A DNA stretch of 64,000 nucleotides from Paraphaeosphaeria minitans (taxonomy: Eukaryota > Ascomycota > Dothideomycetes > Pleosporales > Didymosphaeriaceae). The DNA lies in the NCBI GenBank assembly GCA_015832175.1, contig WJXW01000012.1, positions 268,001-332,000 on the forward strand, read 5' to 3'. The notes below the pieces were generated by a model. The model ran no database searches. It was not told the DNA's origin and saw only the letters and a list, made by a program, of their open reading frames with translations. How positions within the stretch are numbered: the first letter of the stretch is position 1; each line of letters opens with the position of its first letter. The position numbers and the translations under genes were made by a program. Positions 47,361 to 57,998 of the stretch are shown one piece after another.

Positions 47361-50001
47361 ATGCGATCAAGTCCAAGCCCTCCAGAAGACGCCCACCACT
47401 TTCGCGGCAACACCCTGACACCTGAGTCACCCAAGCCCCTTCACCATCCATCGCCCTCCAACATCCCCATTCTTGAGAAGCAGATGGACCCGATGCTCGG
47501 CGAGCCCGCACTGAGCATAGGCGCCCTCGTGTCATACCAACAGTATCCGCAGCAGACACAGACGCCGAGCGCAAATTCTACCACCTCGTATTACGCCGAT
47601 GCCTCGCAGAACGCACAGAATGCACCCGCTGTAGCCGCGGGTGCCCCCCAAGGATTCGCACCCCAAGGGCAGGCAGGGCTGCAAGATACTTCTGCAATGC
47701 ACAATTTCTCACAGCCTTCAGCCTCGTTTAGTGACGCAAACCATGCGCCTGCTCAAGACAACCGCAACCCATATGCCTTTAACCCCAAAGCGTACGCCAG
47801 CCAGCAGAACACCCAAGCCCAGTCTTCCAGTCTCGCGAGCGTCGATGTCCAGGCCTTGCTTGATCAGCTATCAACACCGGCAAATGGCCCGGGTTCTAGC
47901 CAATATGCGCCGCCCAATGTGCCTCCCCAGCCCTCCCAGCAGTCCACCAATGCTCCCTCCTCGCTCCCAGCCGCCCCAAACCTGCCTCCACGGCCACCGC
48001 CGCAAGAAAAACCATCGACCCATCCGAACTATAATCCCAATGACGACATTCGGTCGTTCCACCCACACAGCAGCCACCGAGCCTCCACCCAGCTACAGCC
48101 GCTGAACATACGAGGTGGAGGTTCTGCCGGGGGTGCTGATAAGATGAGTCCAACGCCTGCCTCTGCCTCTTCGGGCTACGGTCCGCAGCACACCCACAAC
48201 TACAGCCGTAGCGCCTCACTCGGAGACGATGAGGACTCTCGTTGGCCGCCCGAGGTGAACAAGAAGTACGAGGATTTCCTCGAGCAGGAGCGCCGATTTG
48301 TGACGGACGGACAATGGGACCAGTTTCCAATGGGTTCCAGGCTCTTTATTGGTAAGTAGACTGTCCATCACAGGGAGACACTTCAAGGCTCCATTCCTAG
48401 GATATGCAATCAAAGGCGGACTGTTCAGCGACTGATGCCAAGCCATTGTACTGTCTTCCTGTACAGTTGTCACGCATATCCTGGGTCGACATGCTCCCGC
48501 AATCTTCCCGTCTCTCATCTATTTGCAGCAAGCTAACTTGTTCGCCAGGAAACCTGCCTACCGAAAAGGTGACCAAGCGGGACATCTTCCATCGATTCCA
48601 CCGTCACGGTGATTTGGCACAAATCTCGATCAAGCAGGCGTACGGTTTCGTCCAATTTCTCACTGCCGAGTCGTGCTCTCGGGCTCTGCGAGCGGAACAA
48701 GGGCAGCAGGTGCGCGGCAGGAAGATGCGTAAGTCTCCACCAAGATACTACAGGCGGGCCAGAGTTCAAGTGCCGTCTACTGTCCCATTTTGGGTGAGGT
48801 AGCACGCCATGAATATACTGCCCTGTGACCGCGGGTTGTGCATAGGCTGACAGCACCAGACCTAGAAATCTCCAAGCCGCAAAGGAACACCAAGAAGGCC
48901 GAGCCAGGTCGCGATGCCGGACGCCGACGTTCGCGCTCCCCCGAGTATAGTCGCGGCGGTCGAAACCCAAACCCTGTTTCTCCGCTCGACAATCGACGGT
49001 TCCGCGACGACTACCGGCCCACGCGATCACCTTCGCCTCGCAGGAACCAGGGCTACCGTGTCCGAGACCCCAGTCCCGATCGGTACCGGCGTCGACGCAG
49101 TGGTTCCAGGTCACCTCGTCGATACCGCAGTCCGTCGCCCCGAAGAGCCTCGACTCCTGACTTGCCGCTGCCATTCCGGGCCCCACTTGAGGTTCCTGAT
49201 GTGCAGGTACTTGTTCTCCACGAAGGGCTTCCGCGAGATTTCATTCGATGGGTCGAAGAAAATTTCGAGCGTGCAAGTCTCCGCGTCAATGTCCTCATCT
49301 TGAGTCCACGGCTTAATGAGAGCGCCGTCGTTAGGAGACAGATCATCGAGGGAGTTCTCGCAATCGTCAGGTTGAACAGTGCTTCCTTGGCAAGAGGCAA
49401 GATTGATGTGCAACTCTTCGACCGGAGTCGTGGTAACGACAACGTTCAGTTCAACGAGTACACCGATCTGGACCCAAACACGGCTGTTGCGCTGGTGGCC
49501 GATGCCAAACAGAAGAGCCACTCTTTCCCTGTACAGCAGTCTGCACCTCAAGCGTACAATCAGACGTACGGTGCTCCTGCTGCGAACCCTTATGCTCCTC
49601 CTATGCCGACGACTAACGCAGCGAATCCACCCAATTTATCCAATTTCATCTCTACCCTGGACCCGAATAGCTTATCTCAACTCCTCGGAGCCATGTCTGG
49701 CAACGGTGCACAGCAGGCACCACAAGGTCAGCCTACGATCACGCCTGATCTTGCGCGCTTGCTAAGTTCTGTCTCGACCCCTGCCGCTGCTCCTGCGTAC
49801 AGTCCGCCGGCAGCACAACAACACGGTGCTTCCTACCGGCCTCAGCAGCCGCAGTCAGCTGGTCAGGCACCCGTGAATCAGCCGGTGATGAGTCAATATA
49901 CGATGCCTCAGAACACACAATATGCTGGCCAACCAGCACAGGGGGCCAAGGTCCCAGACATGGCGGAGATCATGGCCCAGCTTGCGAAGTACCAACGATG
50001 A
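47361..50001 (+). CDS. Nab3-like RNA-binding protein (RRM)
   Basis: RRM protein resembling Nab3, the RNA-binding partner of Nrd1 in transcription termination of noncoding RNAs. Exons 47361-48351, 48549-48728 and 48860-50001; introns 197 and 131 bp. Product 770 residues. Residues 1-300 are Gln/Pro/Ala/Ser-rich. The RRM covers about 323-395: SRLFIGNLPTEKVTKRDIF gives RNP2, and KQAYGFVQFLTAE gives a Nab3-type RNP1. An RS-like basic stretch follows (RRRSRSPEYSRGGR ... YRSPSPRRAS). Then comes a second conserved domain (VQVLVLHEGLPRDFIRWVEENF, RRQIIEGVLAIVRLN) of the anticodon-binding-like kind found after the RRM in this group. The C terminus is again Pro/Gln-rich and ends MAEIMAQLAKYQR. The start is the first ATG; the frame is open upstream only through non-ATG codons. 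A possible fourth exon (50044-50476) is listed separately. Orthology to Nab3 is likely but not proved. Confidence 0.76.
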
Positions 50002-50043
50002 AAGCGCACGTCTGACACTTGGTGGCTAAGGCGCTCCGACCAG

Positions 50044-50476
50044 CCTGCTTCAAGATCGCGACATTCTGCAACCTCGGATTTCCGAACTTATTGATTTCAT
50101 CGTCAAGCGCTGCATTGTAGCCCCATCCCGGTACGATCCGGCCTTCGCGCACGACGGTGACCTTCCACGCCGGCTGATCATGCTACCTCCTCACACCAAC
50201 GACTATTTGTTCCATGCCATTGTCGCCCAGCAACTACCCGGCGACGTGATCATCCGGGAGTTAGAGCAGCCGCACAAAACCCGAGTTCCTCGTATAGCGG
50301 CAGCATCACATGGCGGCCACTCCCAGGCGTGCTCTTCCGCAGATCACTTCGACGGTCCCGGTGCGGAGTGCGAACACGTCGGCATTTTGGCCCCGGCCCG
50401 GCCTCTTGCTTCTAAGCCTGGTTTCTCCAAGTCGCCTTCCCCGGAGCTTCCGCAACCCGTGCTCTTGCCACCCTGA
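50044..50476 (+). CDS. Possible extra 3' exon of the Nab3-like gene
   Basis: A 433-base open stretch whose first half reads like a conserved protein: LLQDRDILQPRISELIDFIV, KRCIVAPSRYDP, RRLIMLPPHTNDYLF, AQQLPGDVIIRELEQPHK. No room is left upstream for a separate 5' exon. It joins the preceding gene in frame if a 55-bp intron at 49989-50043 is used (donor GTACCA, branch TCTGAC, acceptor GACCAG); this replaces the last four codons before the TGA at 49999-50001 and gives 910 residues in total. The second half (after HKTRV) is Pro/Ser-rich. The alternative is a 3' untranslated region or a gene remnant. Confidence 0.4.
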
Positions 50477-50963
50477 GAAACACCAGTCTCGAGGTTTTGT
50501 CGATGTAGTTCACTGCTTCGGTCTGAGCGGTACTGGTTCTACTGTTTTTCGTTTATACCTATATTTTCATTCCGTGTTTGTCTTTTTTTGCGGGCGCGGC
50601 ATTTGTATACTTGGGCGGCATTTCTGGCAGTTTTGAGCTGCGATTGCGTTTGGCTCGTGGGCGAAAGGCGGGTTGGAATGGCCCTGTCTCGGCGGCAAGG
50701 TGTGAGAGTAGCAAGTGGGATTGGGGGTTATTTGTACGAGGAGCGTTGTCACGAATACAGTGGTTTCATTCATCGCTTCCTGAAAGTGAGGGATGGTCTT
50801 TGGTATGCGCCAGTTCGACCCGGTGCATGGTGCAGTCAGTGTTATATGCGAATCTCCAATCCAACTCGTACCAATGTTGCGTATGACCAAGCCTACACAT
50901 GCTCATCCAGCCTCTGCTCTGATCCTGCACCTCCTTCTTTCTTTCCTTCCTGCCTCCACCACA
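50477..50963. other. Intergenic region between convergent genes
   Basis: 3' flanks of the Nab3-like gene and GRC3. T-rich segments at 50530-50590 may hold polyadenylation signals of the upstream gene. No gene found. Confidence 0.55.
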
Positions 50964-53070
50964 CTACCCGAGGAACCGCCTCACCCTCCTCACCGCGCCC
51001 GCGTACCCCATGCCCTCCACCACCTTCCCATCCACCACCCACGGCCCCCTCTCCACCCCTTCCCCCAGCACCTCCACCCCAGCCAACTGCGCACGCGAAC
51101 CTAGTTCCCGCCGCCGCTGCGCAACACCCGCATACGCGCCCTCCACGTACGCCCACTCGGGCGTATCCGCACACCCCGCAACCAGCACCGTAGTCTCCGC
51201 CTCCAAGCCGAAAAGCCGGTGCTCGAACGGCGCAGGGACGAGGACGTGCAGGTGGTGCGCGCGCGGATCGACGCCGACCAGCAGCGCGGTGCACACGGTG
51301 TGCGTGGCGGCGGGGCGCAGGAGCGGCGGGAGATGGGTCTCGGGGTCGGGCTCGTAGTAGGGGATGTCGGTCTGGGGGGTGCGACGTGGCGGCGCGACGG
51401 GCGCGGAGGTGGTGCGGACGACGTGCAGGATGGAGCCGTTGAGGGCGGTGAGGAGGGTGCGGGCGGGGACGTGTTGGTCGTGGAGGGGGAGGAGGGCGAG
51501 GATGTCCTGCGTCTGTGAGGGGGACGGGGTGTAGGCGAGGGTCCAGGGGGTGAGGGTTGTCAGGGGTGCGGGCGTGTAGATTGGCTGGGAGGAGGAGGCG
51601 GAGAGGGAGACGAGGTGGAAGTAGGATGTCATGTGCATTGCCCTTAGTTCGGGTGGTGTGCGGGGTGCGGGGATGACGGCGTGCTGTGCAGACAGTTCGT
51701 GCAGCGTTGCGGACGCTTTTCGCGCGAGGAGGGTGAGGGTGTGTAGGTTTTCTGCGGTGGCGGGGGGCATGGAGGGTTTGGCGTAGAGGTGGACTATGTG
51801 GGATGGTTTTGTGGCGTTTAGGAGTGCTGTGATGAGGGGGAAGTGCGCGGTGTAGAGGAAGCCGGGGGTGTTTATGATGAGGGGGAGTGTGGGAGCGTCC
51901 ACACGAAGGTTCCGGTAGGTCTGGAAGAGGTGCGTTGCGCAGGCGGTGAAGTGGTCTTCGTAGTTGGTGAGATCCTGGTGGGGGAGCACATGCGCGGCGA
52001 TTGTGGTGTTGCTGCCTGGGCGATCTGGAATGGTGGTGGGATGGGTGAAGGCTGGTCCGAGGTTGAGCTCACGCACGATGGTGATGGAAATCTGGCCGTG
52101 GGGTGTATACTCTGGAGAGCTGGGGTCGAGGTCGAGGTAGCATACCGCGGGGACAGATTTGGCTGTCTTGCCAAAGCCGGTAAGGTAGCGGTTAAGTAGT
52201 CTTTTGGCGAAAGTCGACTTCCCGCAGGCTGGGCCGCCGACAATGAAGGTAGTCGAGGAGGCGGTAGAAATGTCGTCTATAGAGCGAAGCCAGTCTTCTG
52301 GTGCTTGCTCTGGAACCAGGGGTCGTGCTAAGGGATCATCGTCGGATTCCATCACCTATCTGAAGGTTAATGTTTCTCTTGAGGGAATTTCGATCCACTT
52401 ACCCCAGTGAACGATCTACCCTTGTCGCCGTCTCTGTCCCCACTCCAGATATCGACGAAGAGCGGATTGATATCTGCAAACGGTGTCGGCTCTCGAGAAC
52501 TCCGCAACTGAACATGGTTTGTGCGGTCCAATCCTCTAATCTTGGTAATTGGATGCGTAGACGGCACATAGACACGATGCACGCTTTCCTCCTCTTTGCT
52601 TCCCTTCAAAGTAGCGCCCAAGTTTGCGCCATTGATATGTACCGCCCCTTTTAGCACTTTGACATCGAAGCATCCCACGAATGAGGCAGTGCCATGCTTG
52701 TCCAAAACAATGGTCAACTCCTTGGCAGTGTCAGAGAGAACGGTGGATGTAGCTTTCCGCCACGTGCTGAGCTTGAAGTTCTGCGGAACGAGAGAGATGT
52801 CCTCGGGCTCAGACTCGGCCTCAGATGCCGTTGAGTCGGCAAGTGGGCTTGGTGGCGGCTCTTGCACATTCTCTATGTTGGTTTTTGGAGCAGCTGCTTG
52901 TTCTAATTTCAATCTTGCGGCTGCAATGGCGCTCAATGGTTTTGCGACGCCATTTCGAGGTGCTGTATCAGTGAGTTTTTGAAATCCAAAATAGGTTTGT
53001 GGCGCCTCATAATACCTATCTCCGGCGTCTCCTTGGCGACTGCGTCGCCTCTCTTCCTTTTCCCAGTCAT
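50964..53070 (-). CDS. GRC3: GRC3: polynucleotide 5'-hydroxyl kinase
   Basis: Clp1/Grc3-family RNA kinase that phosphorylates the 5'-hydroxyl made by Las1 cleavage in ITS2, so that 26S pre-rRNA can be trimmed; yeast Grc3 is also linked to Pol I termination. Three exons: 53070-53016, 52962-52403 and 52355-50964, with introns of 53 and 47 bp. Product 668 residues (yeast 632). Exon 1 gives MTGKRKRGDAVAKETPEI; exon 2 the N-terminal domain (SFVGCFDVKVLKGAVHINGA, as in the Clp1/Grc3 beta-sandwich). Exon 3 has Walker A GGPACGKST at about residues 245-253, then YLDLDPSSPEY (the family DLDPGQ position) and GQISITIVRE. Exon 3 begins at GTG after a GATAG acceptor; the nearer TTCAG acceptor shifts the frame. 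The C-terminal half is very GC-rich in third positions. It diverges from RPA34 over only 180 bp. Confidence 0.92.
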
Positions 53071-53250
53071 TTGCGATGTTGCGCTGCGATGTTCATACAT
53101 GTCGCGGTGATGAAGTGGTTGCACTGTTTTCTTTAGCGCGCACGAATCGGGTAAGCGTGTCTCGCGCCGATGGGGCATCCCCGGCGGAATTTCAAAAAGT
53201 TTAAACGCTGCAACTCCAACTTGGGCGCGCGAGTTGCTCTCACAGTCGCC
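53071..53250. promoter_or_regulatory. 180-bp divergent promoter shared by GRC3 and RPA34
   Basis: The shortest divergent gap in the window, serving two genes of rRNA production. It has two close TGCGATGTT boxes (near 53072 and 53085) and TTTCAAAAAGTTT near 53190. The latter loosely resembles the RRPE element of yeast ribosome-biogenesis promoters. Assignment is by eye. If RPA34 starts at the upstream ATG 53170, the gap would shrink to 99 bp. Confidence 0.45.
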
Positions 53251-54616
53251 ATGAGTAAAGCTCGAAAGACACCCGTGCCGCTGCCAGGCTCCAAGACGAA
53301 GACTCCCGTACCGGCTCCCAGCTCCAAGAAAACTCCCATACCCGTGCCCACATCGAAAAGTGCAAAACAGAAGGGCCAATTGAGCAACGAGCTCGTGGGC
53401 GACAGCGACGATTCGTCGGATGAAGTCGCAGGCAAGACGAACGACAAGCAAAAGAAGGCGGCGACCAACATCGCGGTCCATAGACCAAAGGCGAATGGCG
53501 TAGCAAAACCCGTCCCGGAAGCGAAGCAGAAGCAGAAAGATACCCCAAAGAAAGCGACCAAGGACGCTACCCTCTCAAAGAAGCATGCGCCGAAACAGGT
53601 CACAGCCGAGGAGGAGGGCGCCAGCAGCAGCTCGGAAGAGAGCATCGATGACGCGGAGACGAATATGAAGCAGGCACAGCAGCGGGAGGCGCAAAAGAAG
53701 CAGAAGGAGGATAGCGATAGCAGCTCCGAAGTTTCAAGCGACTCAAGCGACGAGCCGGAGGAAGAGGCAACTCCAGCGCAGCAGCGAGCGGACGCGCGAG
53801 CCGCGCATTCGCAATCGCGGACCGTCACATTCCAACAAGCGCGACCTTTCGTCCCGCCCGAGGACTTCAAGGCTGCATCTACAGAGCGCGCAGCCTCCTC
53901 GGCAATCTCAAATATCTTCAAGAACCTCGAGCGAAAGCAAATATGGCATATAACCGCACCCGAGGGCGTGTCATTGAAGGACCTCAAACAATTGGCAATG
54001 GACAAGGCACAGAAGGGCGAGGCTGTACTCGATCACAAAGGCACAAGCTATAGCCTTGCACCGGCAGACGTCGGAGCTGGCGGGCGGGAAGTCATGGTCC
54101 CTGTTGCGAAAGGCTACAAAGCGGGTAAGTTTCCAGCAATATCTCAGATTCGCAGTTTCTAATATCATTATAGTCCCCACGGAGGTTTCTCAGAGCTACC
54201 ATGTACAGCAAGTCATCAACCTGCCAAAATTGACTTCAAGACAAGCCGATCCAAATACCGGGGGCGAAGCCGCCGCATCGATAACAGCGTCCACCATCCG
54301 GGCAGTGAAGCCTCAGGTCAAGGGTCTCAAGATGCGCTTCTTCCCATCTGGCTTCGAGGACTCTGTACCAGCCACATTGGGTGATTCGGATGACGAGGCC
54401 GATGCACCGGCACCTGCTGGTCTCGCTGTCCCGCTCGGGCTTGATCCACCTGCAAGAAAAGAGAAAAAGCGGAAACACGAGCAGTCTAATGCGGGTGAGG
54501 AGGCGCAATCGTCAGCGAAAAAGCACAAGAAGCACAGGTCAGCGGAAGAGCAGCAGCAGCGGGAAGAGAAGAAGGCTAAGAAGGAGAAGAAAAAGGAAAA
54601 GCAGTTGACATCTTGA
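53251..54616 (+). CDS. RPA34: RNA polymerase I subunit RPA34 (RPA34.5 family)
   Basis: Pol I-specific subunit that forms the TFIIF-like heterodimer with RPA49. Two exons, 53251-54124 and 54174-54616, with a 49-bp intron (GTAAGT, TCTAAT branch, TATAG). Product 438 residues, longer than yeast Rpa34 because of a disordered, Lys/Ser/Glu-rich N terminus of about 210 residues (TPVPLPGSKTK repeats, acidic SSEES and SDSSSEVSSDSSDEPEEE). The conserved core begins near residue 225: KQIWHITAPEGVSLKDLKQL, then GYKAVPTEVSQSYHVQQVI across the splice junction. The tail is the usual lysine-rich extension (KKHKKHRSAEE, KKAKKEKKKEK). I chose ATG 53251 (GCCATGAG context); an in-frame ATG at 53170 would add 27 basic residues. 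Family call is good because the spliced core reads through. Confidence 0.86.
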
Positions 54617-55145
54617 AAGTGGTCTTGAGTGAGCTTGATATATGTATATTCTGAGCTTTTTTTCACGAGAGAGGGCGCTGTATCGGCACGAGGATGTCTC
54701 TGTACAGGACAGAGTGTAGGCATGTCGAAACGAAGATTCATCGAAGAGAGCACGTATGGTGCCGAAAGTACCTGTAGAATTACCGACATATGAATACCCA
54801 ACGCAAGCCAAGTGATCAGGCTGGTGTCTCTCCGCATGTACTCCTCCGTCCAGATGCTTACAGACTGTCGTAATTAGAAGGTGTCTCGTGATGACAGAGT
54901 CAACGCACCACTTGCACAACAGACAGGGGGACAGGAAAAGGAACCCCGGCCTCTTTGCGCGAGCCAATGAACGGCGATGCGAGTCGGATTTGCTCATCGA
55001 ATAAATCTCACGGATGCAGCCTAGCGCATTCGCGAGGTGTGATGACATCGTGTAAAGGAACTATCTATTACAAGGTGAACCGTGTCTCACTTTTCCCACG
55101 TCGCTCCTTAACACCCATACTCTTCTTGTATACTATTCTTTCGCC
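54617..55145. other. Intergenic region, 0.5 kb
   Basis: 3' flank of RPA34 and promoter of the LETM1-like gene; both run on the plus strand. No feature recognised. Confidence 0.5.
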
Positions 55146-56267
55146 ATGAAGCCGCGATCCATACTGCAGTTCTCTTCTGCGACGCCGCGACGGTATCGTC
55201 CAGCATTCCCGTCGCAATGCCGTCGTCCTCACTCCTACGCGTGCACCACGCGCCCCTCGAACGAACCGCAATACCATAGCCAGCCCGGTCATACCTCAAT
55301 ACATACCGCCTCCGTCCTCCGCGCGCCCATACGCTTCGCGTCACCCGTCGCAGCCGCAGGCCCGGCCGCCGGCAAGCCCTCAAAATCCACAAAGATCGCC
55401 GTCTCGCCCAAAACTACCCCCTTCACCGCGCCCGTCCCCCAGGTCCGCGCAAAGCTCAACCCGCCCCCCGAAACCTACGCCCCCGACCTGCACCTCCCCC
55501 CGCGCGGCCCAGAAGCCTACGTCAAGTACCTCTACCGCTGCGGGCGCTCGTATATCACGTTCTACAAGCAGGGCATATCGAACGTGCGCGCGACGCTGAA
55601 GGTGGCCAAGGCGCTGCGGACGAAAGCGTCCGCGCAGACGCGGGACAAGGAGAAGTGGCATACCGTGCTCACGCGCTCGGAGTGGCAGGTCGTGAACCGC
55701 AGCGGGAATGATCGACTGCGGCTGCCGGCGTTTGCGGCCCTGCTGGTCGTATTTGGCGAGTGGCTGCCGCTGCTGGTGGTTTATCTCACGCCCGTCGTGC
55801 CCGAGCCGTGCCGCATCCCCTCCCAGCTCGAGCGCAGTATGAAGAGCATGGAGAAGCGGCGGCAAGAGCGGGAGCGCAGGTTGGCGATCGATGCAGCACG
55901 GCTTGTGGCAAGGGATCGCAGGCCGGGAGTTACTACGCCGCGCCTTATACGCCCGCAGACGGTGGGTCTGGAGGCCCTGGATAAGGCAGATTTGTATACG
56001 TTGTTGAGTCTGGATGTAAGGTTTGGGGTGCAGCCGAGGGTGTGGGATTGGCTGTTTCTGACGCCGCCGAAGGCGCTGCTGAGGTGGGGGTTGAAGAGGC
56101 GGATAGGGTATCTGCAAAAGGATGATGAAGCGATTAGAAGAGATGGTGGCTTTCAGGCACTGGAGGCGAGGGAGGTGGAGAGGGCGTGTGTGGAGAGGGG
56201 CATCAGGGTGCTGGGAAGGAAGGAGGCCGAGTTGAGGAAGGAGTTGGCCGGGTGGTTTGAGCGGTGA
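55146..56267 (+). CDS. LETM1-like (RBD domain) mitochondrial protein
   Basis: Single-exon gene, 373 residues, of the LETM1 ribosome-binding-like domain group, whose best-known members sit in the mitochondrial inner membrane and affect K+/H+ exchange and mitoribosome contact. The first about 70 residues are Arg/Ser/Ala-rich with few acidic residues (MKPRSILQFSSATPRR), consistent with import into mitochondria. A hydrophobic span at about 197-218 (LPAFAALLVVFGEWLPLLVVYLTPVVPEP) matches the LETM1 membrane segment and the conserved proline-ended turn. After a basic helix (MEKRRQERERRLAIDAARL) comes the C-terminal domain, with PPKALLRWGLKRRIGYLQKDDEAIRRDGG as the most LETM1-like part. It lacks the EF-hand and long coiled coil of full LETM1, so it is a short paralogue type. 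It is the last intact gene before the repeat-rich region. Confidence 0.78.
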   Translation: MKPRSILQFSSATPRRYRPAFPSQCRRPHSYACTTRPSNEPQYHSQPGHTSIHTASVLRAPIRFASPVAAAGPAAGKPSKSTKIAVSPKTTPFTAPVPQVRAKLNPPPETYAPDLHLPPRGPEAYVKYLYRCGRSYITFYKQGISNVRATLKVAKALRTKASAQTRDKEKWHTVLTRSEWQVVNRSGNDRLRLPAFAALLVVFGEWLPLLVVYLTPVVPEPCRIPSQLERSMKSMEKRRQERERRLAIDAARLVARDRRPGVTTPRLIRPQTVGLEALDKADLYTLLSLDVRFGVQPRVWDWLFLTPPKALLRWGLKRRIGYLQKDDEAIRRDGGFQALEAREVERACVERGIRVLGRKEAELRKELAGWFER

Positions 56268-56919
56268 TGTACGATATACACTACCAAAGTTTAGAGGAAG
56301 AGAAGGATAGACGCATTGTATGATGGTTGGATATGAAGGCGGAGGACATGGATGTGACGATTTAGACTCGTATAATTATATGTACAGATATGCTTATATG
56401 TACCGCACACTTTAGCTGGATCGGCTCCAGTCGATGCAATTTCAGCTGGTTTTTAGCATAAATAGAAGTCTCTCCGCGCCGCAATGCTTTCCTTCACACA
56501 CTCTTGCATCCTCAACACAAAATCACATTCTTCATGGCCCCGCCCTCCTTGCCGCTGCAAAATCCGTTGCTTCAGCACCATGGAGCCCTTTTCCGTCGAA
56601 AATGAAGACCTCGAAGAGGCTTCTGTGCTTCGGCTTCCTGGTCGCTCCAAACGTCATCCCCCAGGCCTGGGTATTACAGACATACCAGTCCTCCTGCCAT
56701 AACGAGCCTCTCAACCCCCTAGGTACTCGCCTGATGTGGTGTTCCTGTGCTCCATCTAGACTCATGACGATAATGGCCGTGAAGTGCTTCTTCCCTACCA
56801 AATCACTGGACCTACCGAACTTTGTGGTCTGGAGAGTGGCCCTATTGGATCTATAAAAGCCCGTTTCGACTTCCATATGTGTGTTCTTTTTCGGCCGTGC
56901 TCGGAAAAAAAGCTATGGC

Positions 56920-57500
56920 GCCCGGAATTATGGAGCACTTCCCTTACGTTTCAAAACGCCCATAATCGCAGTGATATGGGATCTTGCCCTGCGGTTGTCG
57001 CAGATGGGTTATGGAGGTATTTCTTTCTATCAAACCAGAGGGAGAATGGAGGAATGTGGGATCCTTCCTTCGGTTTGTGGGGAAACAATCTGGCATGGGG
57101 CTGTTTCTCTCTATCCAAAGCGATGGAAAACAGCACGATGTGGGATCGTGCTCTCCGCTCGCCAGAAATTTTGAATTGGGCGATGACGCACCTATTTTCT
57201 GTCCAAAATAGGAGGGCACCCAGCCTAGATGTGGGAGCCTGCCCTGGTTTGTCGCAAAAGACGTTCCGCGAGACCCATGGAGCACTTATCGTCCGTCCAA
57301 GGAAAAGACGTCGTAGTCGCGGATGTGGGATCCTTCCTTCCGCCTTTAATAAAAGCGACTTCGTTGAGGATTATGGACCACTTGCTCGTTGTGTCGGAAA
57401 CCGGCGTGGCAAAGCTCAACGTGGGACCCTGCACTCGGTCTGTCGCAAACGAAACCATGTGTCGGTTTATGGAGCGTTCTTCCACTGTCCAAAATCAACA
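56920..57500 (+). repeat. Degenerate tandem repeat, unit about 80-98 bp
   Basis: Two blocks alternate. Block A is GATGTGGGATCCTTCC followed by GGTTTGTCGCAAA, with cores at 56973, 57053, 57137, 57228, 57322 and 57420. Block B is TATGGAGCACTT followed by CTGTCCAAAAT, with cores at 56930, 57010, 57093, 57182, 57276, 57372 and 57468. Spacing grows from 80 to about 96-98 bp along the array. Blocks A and B may themselves be diverged copies of one 40-45 bp monomer. Earlier weak copies occur from about 56575. Confidence 0.72.
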
Positions 57501-57542
57501 GAACATGCAACCTACGGTGTATCTGCCCCTCGAATTCTCAAA

Positions 57543-57998
57543 AAGCTGCCGCGTCCACGTTCAGCGAGGACGCAAAGCGTGCGGATTATGGCGCTGCACT
57601 TGCGACGTGCATGCGCTGTGCACAAAACTTGGTTAAGCTGCCTGCTGACTGCGGCAAGGACCCCGACAAGCGCTGCGATCATTGCAAGCATAGCAATCGT
57701 AGTGGCTGTACCTTAGTATGTGTGGGATAACGCGCTGAAGGTGCGCCTTAGCTAATATTCGCAGGTGCCCAAGGCGATGAACAGCCGCTTGAATCGCTTG
57801 TATGGCCTTCGCGACCGATACAACATTGCGGACCTTGAGACCCCAGGTGGTGAGCGCAAGACCAGCGACCGCATCAAGGACACAGGCTTGAAGTTCGCGC
57901 GGGCCCAGAAGCAATTCAACTTGGAGCTTGCAAGCCGCAAAGTACGAAAATCTGAAAATAAAGCATTTCTTCCCTGCCGACTTCCAGCACACAGGTAG
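57543..57998 (+). pseudogene. Fragment encoding a Cys-x2-Cys zinc-knuckle-like segment
   Basis: Two frames join across a well-formed 49-bp intron (57716-57764; donor GTATGT, branch GCTAAT, acceptor CGCAG). Together they read AAASTFSEDAKRADYGAALA, then CMRCAQNLVKLPADC, KDPDKRCDHCKHSNRSGC, VPKAMNSRLNRLYGLRDRYN and a Lys/Arg-rich helix to a stop at 57998. The pattern C-x2-C, C, C-x2-C, C resembles a small zinc-binding module of the kind seen in fungal lineage-specific proteins. The segment is visibly GC-richer than its surroundings. No in-frame ATG lies at the start, so it is either a broken gene or the 3' part of one whose first exon lies in the repeat array. The C-terminal end (FLPCRLPAHR) is probably read-through of a lost splice site. 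Confidence 0.35.

Noticed and set aside
46676..47425. Long plus-strand open frame upstream of the Nab3-like gene
   Set aside because: It is open because of the CAGCTA repeat and CT-rich DNA; the protein reads as Ala-Thr and Leu-Ser repeats and ends inside the true first exon in another frame.
50964..51300. Plus-strand proline-rich frame over the end of GRC3
   Set aside because: Complement of the GC-rich GRC3 C terminus.
56784..57716. 310-codon frame through the tandem repeat
   Set aside because: Several repeat units happen to lack stops in this frame; the units are not all multiples of three, other frames and the minus strand are equally open, and the residues do not repeat cleanly.
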